A DNA stretch of 6,547 nt from Lachnospiraceae bacterium. GTDB taxonomy: Bacteria > Bacillota_A > Clostridia > Lachnospirales > Lachnospiraceae. The DNA lies in the NCBI GenBank assembly GCA_017613055.1, contig JAGAES010000144.1, positions 1 to 6,547 on the forward strand, written 5' to 3'. Position 1 is the stretch's first letter. Every line of letters begins with the position of its first letter. The notes under the pieces are model-generated. The model made no database searches. It saw only the letters and a list, made by a program, of their open reading frames with translations, and was not told the origin of the DNA. Shown piece after piece: positions 1 to 5,576 of this stretch. The translations under genes were made by a program, and so were the position numbers.

Positions 1-1827
1 ATTTTGCAAAACGAATACAACCTGAGTCCGACGCACATCTTGCGGGAATCGACTGCCCACGAGCTGCTTCGCGACATTCTTCTTGAGGTGCAGCCCGAGC
101 TCGCCGAAGAACCCGAGATGGTGGAAGCGATCCGTGAAGAGATTACGCGGTACAAAGGATCGCGAAAGCCCGGGCATGCGGCAAATGCCACAGCGATACC
201 TTCACGAAAAGGCGCCGCGCCGCCCGATGTTCCGACCGACGGCACCCCGCCGTCCGGGGACCCGCCTGACGTTTCTTCATACGAACCGCGCTCCTGCCGG
301 CGCGAGCTGTTCTTTCCGGTGCTCCGAAGTTATCTTACGAGAACACGAAGCCGGAACCTTGTGGATTTCGAAGACATGCTCTCTTTAACCTGTGAACTTT
401 TCTCAAAACGTCCTGACATTCTTGCCGTCTGGCAAAGCAAGTATTCTTACATTCTCATCGACGAATTCCAGGACATCAATCCCATGCAGTACGAAGTCAT
501 CCGGATGCTTGCCGGCACCCGCCGCAACATCTTCGCGGTCGGTGATGACGACCAGTCAATCTACGGGTTCCGCGGCGCAACGCCCGGGATTATGTTACGG
601 TTTCCGGAGGATTTCCCGGGTGCGAAGCAGGTAACGCTTTCAATCAATTACCGGTGCAGCGAGGAAGTGCTTTCGGCTGCGTCCGCTTTGATTGCGTGTA
701 ACCCGGACCGGTATGAGAAACACCTGACGGCTGCGCGGGGACCGGTCTGTCCCGTTACTTTCCCGGTGTGTGACGATACAAACTCGGAGTTCGAAGCAAT
801 CGGAAAGCAGATCAAAAGATTCCTTTCGGAAGGCTGCGCACCGGAGGAGGTTGCGGTACTGGTTCGTACCAATTCGGAAATCCGAGGGCTTCTGCCGGTA
901 TTCGAGAAGCTCTCGATTCCGTTCTGCTGCCATGTCCTTCCGCCCTCTCTGTTTCGGAATTCGTACGTTGCCCCGGTCCTCTCCTATCTGCGGATTGCCT
1001 CGGGCGGACGGGCTCGAAGCGACTGGCTTTCGATTGTGAACCGGCCGGTGAGGTATGCGGAGCGCGTGGCATTTGCCGCACGGGAAGTGAACCTTACGGA
1101 TGTCTATACGATTCTTCATAAGAGAGGGAAGGATTATGTCGTTGAGAGGCTTCAGAAGCTGGAGGCGGACCTCGCGCGGATCAGCGGGATGAATCCGTAT
1201 GCGGCGATTCATTACATCCGCCATATCGTCGGGTACAACCGTTACCTGACGGACACGGCGGCCGGGCCGGCAGAGGTGATGGACCTTCTCGATGAATTGA
1301 TGAATCTGTCGAAAGATTTCCGGACGATTCCGGATTTTTTAGCCTACGCGGAGCAGGAGGACGAGCGGAGACGGAAAGCGGCGGAGCGGGCGAAAACCGG
1401 GCACGGCGTGTCGGTGCTTACTTTCCACCGATCGAAGGGACTTGAATTCCGGCACGTGATTCTCTGCGACTGTAACGAGCTGGTCACGCCGCACAAAAAA
1501 GCGCTCCTCCCCGAACATATCGCGGAGGAACGCCGTCTGTTTTATGTCGCGATGACCCGTTCCTTCGGAACACTCACGCTTTACAGCGTCCGAAAGCGGC
1601 TCACGCATCTGATGATGCCGTCCCGTTTCCTCGGGGAAATCCGGCTGCCCGAAAGCCTCGCCGTCCCGGGGGCGCGTGTCGTACACGTAAAGTACGGAAG
1701 CGGAACCATCGTTTCAAGGGACCGGACGCATATACGCATCCGATTTGACGGAGCAATCCTTGCAAGAAACCTGCCGTTCCCACTGTGCCGCGAGGACGGA
1801 AGCCTGGTGCTTGAAGATTTTGCTTAA
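1..1827 (+). CDS. UvrD/Rep-family (SF1A) ATP-dependent DNA helicase, 5'-truncated by the window edge
   Basis: This is the C-terminal 608 residues of a 3'-5' DNA helicase that would unwind DNA in repair or replication. The frame is open at base 1 and the Walker A motif (motif I) is absent, so the real start lies upstream; the TTG at base 4 is not a convincing start. Counting from that TTG codon, motif II is DEFQD (153-157), motif III is GDDDQSIYGFRG (180-191), motif IV is INYRCSEEVL (214-223), motif V is TFHRSKGLEF (473-482) and motif VI is EERRLFYVAMTRS (508-520). A small Tudor-like tail typical of UvrD/PcrA proteins follows (HVKYGSGTIV, near 561-570). Residues about 55-97 form a Pro/Gly/Ala/Ser-rich stretch between the TRYK segment and the conserved NLVDFEDML segment; it looks like an insertion. 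All visible catalytic motifs are intact. It could be PcrA or a shorter paralogue; without the N-terminus I do not assign a symbol. Confidence 0.93.
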   Translation: MLQNEYNLSPTHILRESTAHELLRDILLEVQPELAEEPEMVEAIREEITRYKGSRKPGHAANATAIPSRKGAAPPDVPTDGTPPSGDPPDVSSYEPRSCRRELFFPVLRSYLTRTRSRNLVDFEDMLSLTCELFSKRPDILAVWQSKYSYILIDEFQDINPMQYEVIRMLAGTRRNIFAVGDDDQSIYGFRGATPGIMLRFPEDFPGAKQVTLSINYRCSEEVLSAASALIACNPDRYEKHLTAARGPVCPVTFPVCDDTNSEFEAIGKQIKRFLSEGCAPEEVAVLVRTNSEIRGLLPVFEKLSIPFCCHVLPPSLFRNSYVAPVLSYLRIASGGRARSDWLSIVNRPVRYAERVAFAAREVNLTDVYTILHKRGKDYVVERLQKLEADLARISGMNPYAAIHYIRHIVGYNRYLTDTAAGPAEVMDLLDELMNLSKDFRTIPDFLAYAEQEDERRRKAAERAKTGHGVSVLTFHRSKGLEFRHVILCDCNELVTPHKKALLPEHIAEERRLFYVAMTRSFGTLTLYSVRKRLTHLMMPSRFLGEIRLPESLAVPGARVVHVKYGSGTIVSRDRTHIRIRFDGAILARNLPFPLCREDGSLVLEDFA

Positions 1828-1898
1828 ACGGGATGCGTGTGTCGCGGCCTCCCTCAGGCGGCTCTGCTGCGCCGTCACCCCGGCCGTAAGGCCTGATG

Positions 1899-2216
1899 CT
1901 ATGCTTCGTCGGAACCTTCTTCGTCGAGGTCCTCGTAGTCATTCTCGTCCATGTACTCGTAGAACGCCTCGGACACCTCGTCGAACTCTTCGTCGTCTTC
2001 AATGTTCTCAAGAATCGGGCTCGTCTCGTCGTCCGGATTCTCTTTGAAGCGGTACAGGTAAACCTGTGCCTCGCCTTCCTCCTGCTGCGGGGCAAGAGCA
2101 ATGTACTCTCCGTCACGCGCCGGGAAGATTGCGATTACGTCGCACTCCACTTCCTCGTCGTTATCGAGATAAAGCGTTACGGTATCGTGGTCAAGGTTTT
2201 CTTTATAATCTGCCAT
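1899..2216 (-). CDS. DUF1292 family small acidic protein (YrzB-like)
   Basis: This 105-residue protein matches the DUF1292 family, which is common in Firmicutes and has no established biochemical role. The core resembles the family pattern: a TVTLYLDNDEEVECDVIAIF segment, then an IALAPQ strand and VYLYRFKE, followed by a strongly acidic tail rich in Asp and Glu (about residues 60-105). No signal peptide, membrane segment or metal-binding cysteine pattern is visible, so it should be cytosolic. The ATG start is supported by an AAAGGAG ribosome binding site at 2230-2224 on the minus strand, 7 bases before the start. It converges with the UvrD-like helicase (71-bp gap) and is divergent from the nuclease-helicase gene. 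Family assignment is from recognition of the pattern; function is unknown. Confidence 0.85.
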   Translation of the reverse strand: MADYKENLDHDTVTLYLDNDEEVECDVIAIFPARDGEYIALAPQQEEGEAQVYLYRFKENPDDETSPILENIEDDEEFDEVSEAFYEYMDENDYEDLDEEGSDEA

Positions 2217-2249
2217 TCGGATTCTCCTTTATGTGATGTCATCTCTGTA

Positions 2250-2264
2250 GGACGCTTTCCGTCC
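2250..2264 (-). other. Small hairpin in the predicted 5' leader of the DUF1292 gene
   Basis: A perfect 5-bp inverted repeat (GGACG / CGTCC) with a 5-base loop lies between the predicted promoter and the ribosome binding site of the minus-strand gene. It could stabilise the mRNA 5' end. It is short, could be chance, and no ligand-binding fold is visible around it. Confidence 0.3.
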
Positions 2265-2277
2265 CGTTTACAAGTTC

Positions 2278-2306
2278 ATAATAGCACGGCGCGGGGATTT
2301 CTTCAA
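2278..2306 (-). promoter_or_regulatory. Sigma-A-type promoter for the DUF1292 gene
   Basis: On the minus strand a -35 box TTGAAG (2306-2301) and a -10 box TATTAT (2283-2278) are separated by exactly 17 bp. The predicted start is near 2271, leaving a leader of about 55 bases before the ATG at 2216. The fit to TTGACA/TATAAT is 4/6 and 5/6. It is the best candidate in the gap for this gene. Confidence 0.65.
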
Positions 2307-2342
2307 CACATAAAAACTTGCTTCCGAACGGTCCGCGCCTTG

Positions 2343-2371
2343 TTGACGAACCGGCGGAAAACCAGTAGAAT
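2343..2371 (+). promoter_or_regulatory. Sigma-A-type promoter for the nuclease-helicase gene
   Basis: A -35 box TTGACG (2343-2348) and a -10 box TAGAAT (2366-2371) are separated by 17 bp, matching TTGACA/TATAAT at 5/6 and 5/6. The predicted transcript starts near 2378, giving a leader of about 57 bases before the ATG at 2435. The leader contains the perfect 8-bp palindrome CGGGCCCG (2406-2413) just before the ribosome binding site, which might modulate initiation but may be chance. Confidence 0.7.
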
Positions 2372-2422
2372 AGTATAAGATTCCCGCGAATCGTTACGGC
2401 CTGTGCGGGCCCGAAAAATGTG

Positions 2423-2430
2423 AAAGGAGA
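2423..2430 (+). promoter_or_regulatory. Ribosome binding site that decides the start of the nuclease-helicase gene
   Basis: AAAGGAGA lies 4 bases before the ATG at 2435. An in-frame GTG at 2420 would give five more residues, but it lies immediately before this Shine-Dalgarno sequence, which would then sit inside the coding region, so the ATG at 2435 is the better start. Confidence 0.8.
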
Positions 2431-2434
2431 CGCC

Positions 2435-4999
2435 ATGAAACAGGTAGTGTTTGACAATCTGGAAACGATACCGGTGCGCTGTTCGGTACGCGATTTCGTG
2501 GAATTTCTCCTTCGAAGCGGCGACCTCGACAGCCGCTCCGGCCGAAAGGATCCCGACACGATGCGCGAGGGCGCCGAGATGCACCGCCGCATCCAGAAGG
2601 AGCAGGGCGGAAACTATGCGGCCGAAGTAAATCTGTCGCACACCTGCCTTGTATCCTACGGACGCCACACCTTCTCGCTGACCGTCGAGGGGCGTGCCGA
2701 CGGCATCATCACGATTGATGACTCGATGCGCGCAGACCTTCCGAACGAGGCGCTTGTCTTCAGCGACGTGCCCTGCGCAATCGATGAGATTAAGACGATG
2801 CTCCGCGACGTCAACAAGCTGACCGCGCCGTTACCCGAGCATCTTGCCCAGGCCAAATGCTATGCTTACTTCTACTGCATGCAGGCGGAACTTGAGAAGA
2901 TTGCCGTGCAGATGACTTATGTCACTTTGGAAAGCGGCAGGCGGCGTTACTTTACGGAGTTTTATACGAAGGACGAACTGTCGGAATGGTATTTCGCGCT
3001 GTGCCGCGAATACGCGAAATTTGAGGAGTGGACGACCGAACACCGTCTTGCGCGCGACGCCTCAATCCGGACACTCGGCTTCCCGTTTGAATACCGGCCC
3101 GGCCAGGACTCTTTGGTGAAGGACGTGTATCGGACGATTCTTCGCGAGCGTAAGCTTTTTTTAGAGGCACCGACCGGCGTCGGGAAGACGATCTCAACGG
3201 TTTTCCCCGCCGTCAAATCAATGGGCGAAGGCCTCACCGAGAAGATCTTCTACCTGACCGCGAAGACAATCACGCGGACGGTCGCCGAGGAGACTTTTAC
3301 GCTTCTTACCGGGCGCGGACTCGTATTTCTTCCGATTACGATTACGGCCAAGGAGAAGCTTTGCGTGTTGCCGAAGCCGGACTGCAATCCGGAGTCCTGC
3401 CCGCGGGCAAAGGGGCATTTTGACCGGATCAACGAAGCGGTTTACGCGATGCTTTCTACACTGGTAGAACAGCGTGGTAACAATGTTTCCTCAGGTAACG
3501 TATATACTGCTTCCGGCGTGGGAACCTCATCATGTTCTTCCGACGAGCCTGCCGCATGGACGGACCCTTCTGAATCCGAAAGCACCGCCAACCAGAAAGG
3601 CGCGCTCTTCTCGCGCGACCTGATTCTCGAATTTGCCGAACGTTATCAGGTGTGCCCGTACGAAATGAGCCTCGACGTGGCATTGTTCGCCGATGCCGTG
3701 ATTTGCGATTACAATTATGCGTTTGATCCGGATGTTTACTTCCGAAGATTCTTCGGCGGGGAGATTCGTAAGAATTATGCGATGCTGATTGACGAGGCGC
3801 ACAATCTCGTGGAGCGCGCCCGGGATATGTACTCGGCGACATTGGTGAAAGAAGATTTTCTGCTTGCGAAGGGCGAGATGGCATTTTACGCGCCTGCCGC
3901 GAGAGCACTTCAGGCGTGCAACCGTGCGATGCTTACCATCAAGCAGCAGAACGAGCACTTCGCGGTGCTCGAGTCCCTGGACGGACTTTATATGAGCCTG
4001 ATGCGGCTCATGGGCGTGCTCGACACTTATATGGCGGACAGCAGCAATTCGCTGCCCGAGCTCACGACCGAGCTGTTCTTTAATGTACGGCACTTCCTTG
4101 CGATGTATGACGAGTCGGACGACCATTACCGCTACTACTGCGACTACCGCGAGGACAACCGCTTCTATGTCTGTGTGCGCTGCATGGACCCCTCAAGACA
4201 GCTCGAACAGCGTCTTTCGCTCTGCCGGAGCGCAGTCTTCTTCTCGGCGACGCTTCTGCCGATCGGCTACTATAAACAGCAGCTTTCCGGCTCTCCCGAG
4301 GACTATGCCGTTTACGCGGAATCCCCGTTCGATTCCGACAACCGCCTCGTTCTCATCGCGAACGATGTCAGCACGCGCTACACCCGCCGCACCGATGACG
4401 AATTCCGTAAGATAGCCGGCTACATCACTGATTTCTGCGCTGCGAAGAAGGGCAACTACATGGTCTTCTTCCCGTCCTACCGCTACCTGACCGCCATCGC
4501 GGACATTCTTTTCGAGGTGCCCGGGCTTCGGCTTCTGGTTCAGGAAAGCTCGATGTCCGAACTCGCCCGCGAGGAATTCCTTCAGGCCTTCTCCGAAGAG
4601 CATGAAGATACGCTTCTCGGGCTTTGCGTGATGGGCGGAATCTTCTCCGAAGGCATCGACCTGACCGCCGACCGCCTGATCGGCGCCGTTGTTGTCGGTC
4701 CCGGCCTTCCGATGGTCTGCAACGAACGCGAGATGTTCCGCGAATACTATGCCGAGCGCTGCGACGCCGGCTTCGAATATGCCTACCTCTATCCCGGCAT
4801 GAACAAGGTTCTTCAGGCCGCCGGCCGCGTAATCCGCACGACCGACGACGTCGGCGCGATTCTGCTGCTCGACGACCGTTTCACGAAGTCCGCCTACCGC
4901 GACCTCTTCCCCCGCGAGTGGGAGAACTGTCTCCGCGTGAACCGCTCCACCCTGCCCCGCGTACTCGGGGATTTCTGGGAACGGAAAGGGCGGAAATAA
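2435..4999 (+). CDS. PD-(D/E)XK nuclease / iron-sulfur XPD/DinG-type (SF2) DNA helicase fusion
   Basis: This 854-residue protein combines a RecB/Cas4-like nuclease with a Rad3/XPD/DinG-type helicase, so it should unwind DNA (5'-3' in known relatives) and may cut it. The N-terminal 200 residues hold the nuclease signature: H50 (REGAEMH), D89 (VEGRAD), E118 and K120 (DEIK) and a QxxxY motif (Q139, Y143). The helicase follows: Walker A APTGVGKT (245-252), cysteines C310, C317, C322 and C407 as likely 4Fe-4S ligands, DEAH box (453-456), SAT motif (604-606), motif V GGIFSEGID (734-742) and motif VI QAAGRVIR (794-801). All expected catalytic residues are present. Residues about 341-390, between the third and fourth cysteines, form a Ser/Thr/Asn-rich low-complexity stretch that looks like an insertion. 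It has its own promoter and ribosome binding site. Such fusions occur in Clostridia and are usually annotated only as helicases; the substrate is unknown. The repeat array begins 73 bp after the stop codon. Confidence 0.92.
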   Translation: MKQVVFDNLETIPVRCSVRDFVEFLLRSGDLDSRSGRKDPDTMREGAEMHRRIQKEQGGNYAAEVNLSHTCLVSYGRHTFSLTVEGRADGIITIDDSMRADLPNEALVFSDVPCAIDEIKTMLRDVNKLTAPLPEHLAQAKCYAYFYCMQAELEKIAVQMTYVTLESGRRRYFTEFYTKDELSEWYFALCREYAKFEEWTTEHRLARDASIRTLGFPFEYRPGQDSLVKDVYRTILRERKLFLEAPTGVGKTISTVFPAVKSMGEGLTEKIFYLTAKTITRTVAEETFTLLTGRGLVFLPITITAKEKLCVLPKPDCNPESCPRAKGHFDRINEAVYAMLSTLVEQRGNNVSSGNVYTASGVGTSSCSSDEPAAWTDPSESESTANQKGALFSRDLILEFAERYQVCPYEMSLDVALFADAVICDYNYAFDPDVYFRRFFGGEIRKNYAMLIDEAHNLVERARDMYSATLVKEDFLLAKGEMAFYAPAARALQACNRAMLTIKQQNEHFAVLESLDGLYMSLMRLMGVLDTYMADSSNSLPELTTELFFNVRHFLAMYDESDDHYRYYCDYREDNRFYVCVRCMDPSRQLEQRLSLCRSAVFFSATLLPIGYYKQQLSGSPEDYAVYAESPFDSDNRLVLIANDVSTRYTRRTDDEFRKIAGYITDFCAAKKGNYMVFFPSYRYLTAIADILFEVPGLRLLVQESSMSELAREEFLQAFSEEHEDTLLGLCVMGGIFSEGIDLTADRLIGAVVVGPGLPMVCNEREMFREYYAERCDAGFEYAYLYPGMNKVLQAAGRVIRTTDDVGAILLLDDRFTKSAYRDLFPREWENCLRVNRSTLPRVLGDFWERKGRK

Positions 5000-5072
5000 C
5001 GTAAGCGGTTGCGGTAAAAAGCGGCATCATTACCGACGGGAAGTTGCGCCACAGCAGCGAGAGGCAGTGTCG

Positions 5073-5472
5073 TCACACCCTCTTGCATTATTCCAAGTTT
5101 AGTGTTATTGTTTTGATACCTTCTTCACACTTCTTAGAGTTTTTCTTTATTCGGTGTTAGGTTTTAGAAGTCATTTTCACACCATCCATGTTCAAGTTAT
5201 TATCTGGTGTTATTCCCCAACGCTTCTTTTCACACCCACATAGATGTTTTCTCTTTTAGTGTTATTATTTCCCCAGGTTTTTCACACTAGACTTTTTTCT
5301 TATCGATTCGGTGTTAAATGTAGCCCGAATTCTTCACACCATTCTTCCATAGACATATTTCGGTGTGAACTTCCCCGACGATATTTCACACCACAAGTCT
5401 AACTTCTTTATCCAGTGTTATTTCTCCTCGAAATTGATAACACCATTTTACACAAAACTCATCTTGGTGTTA
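5073..5472. repeat. Array of 16 alternating inverted 7-bp motifs with 52-bp period and variable 17/21-bp intervals
   Basis: This gene-free stretch carries the motif TCACACY (R) alternating strictly with RGTGTTA (F), its near reverse complement. R copies start at 5073, 5125, 5177, 5230, 5282, 5334, 5386 and 5438. F copies start at 5101, 5153, 5206, 5258, 5310, 5362, 5414 and 5466. F-to-R gaps are always 17 bp; R-to-F gaps are 21 bp except one of 22 (5184-5205). R7 is TAACACC and F6 is GGTGTGA; the other copies match consensus. All eight F copies are preceded by three pyrimidines, and six of eight R copies by T. Intervals are different from one another and AT-rich (about 28% GC in the 21-bp set, 38% in the 17-bp set, hand count). 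The array starts with R and ends with F; no motif occurs at the positions predicted one step outside (5049 and 5490). It could be a template for small RNAs or a phased protein-binding array. It is not a standard CRISPR. I saw no clear promoter at either end. Confidence 0.9.
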
Positions 5473-5475
5473 ATC

Positions 5476-5505
5476 TCGCCAAGAAAAAAGGCATTGCAGG
5501 ATAAT
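5476..5505 (+). promoter_or_regulatory. Weak candidate promoter for the PD-(D/E)XK-like gene
   Basis: TCGCCA (5476-5481) and GATAAT (5500-5505) are separated by 18 bp, a 4/6 and 5/6 match to the sigma-A boxes. The -10 box falls in the loop of the inverted repeat at 5490-5518. This is the best match found between the array and the gene, but it is weak; the gene may instead be read from further upstream, through the array. Confidence 0.2.
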
Positions 5506-5518
5506 CTCATGCAATGCC
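5484..5518 (-). terminator. Intrinsic-type terminator reading leftward, between the gene and the array
   Basis: A perfect 9-bp inverted repeat (GGCATTGCA at 5490-5498 and TGCAATGCC at 5510-5518) with an 11-base loop has six A residues directly to its left (5484-5489). Read on the minus strand this is a stem followed at once by six T, the usual rho-independent form. There is no T-run on the + side, so it should not stop rightward transcription. No minus-strand gene feeding it is visible, so it may instead insulate the array from antisense transcripts or be a structured boundary of the array RNA. Confidence 0.55.
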
Positions 5519-5576
5519 GAACATATGCCAAAGAAAGGGATCACAAAAGAAATCATAAAAGAAAGGAATCCGCAAC

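Noticed and set aside
640..1224. Long minus-strand open frame within the UvrD-like helicase
   Set aside because: It lies opposite well-conserved helicase motifs, shows no domain, and is typical of antisense frames in GC-rich coding DNA.
1828..1898. Bidirectional terminator between the convergent UvrD-like and DUF1292 genes
   Set aside because: Several short GC-rich stems are possible, such as GGCC with a GTAA loop near 1882-1893, but none is long and none has a T-run on either strand.
2420..2434. GTG at 2420 as start of the nuclease-helicase gene
   Set aside because: The Shine-Dalgarno sequence lies just after this GTG and is ideally placed for the ATG at 2435.
5012..5035. Possible terminator after the nuclease-helicase gene (CGGTAA / TTACCG, 12-base loop)
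   Set aside because: The stem is only 6 bp with a large loop and there is no T-run after it, so I cannot support it as an intrinsic terminator.
5073..5472. Conventional CRISPR array
   Set aside because: The repeats are 7 bp, alternate in orientation and have intervals of 17 and 21 bp; no cas gene is present in the window. CRISPR repeats are much longer and in one orientation.
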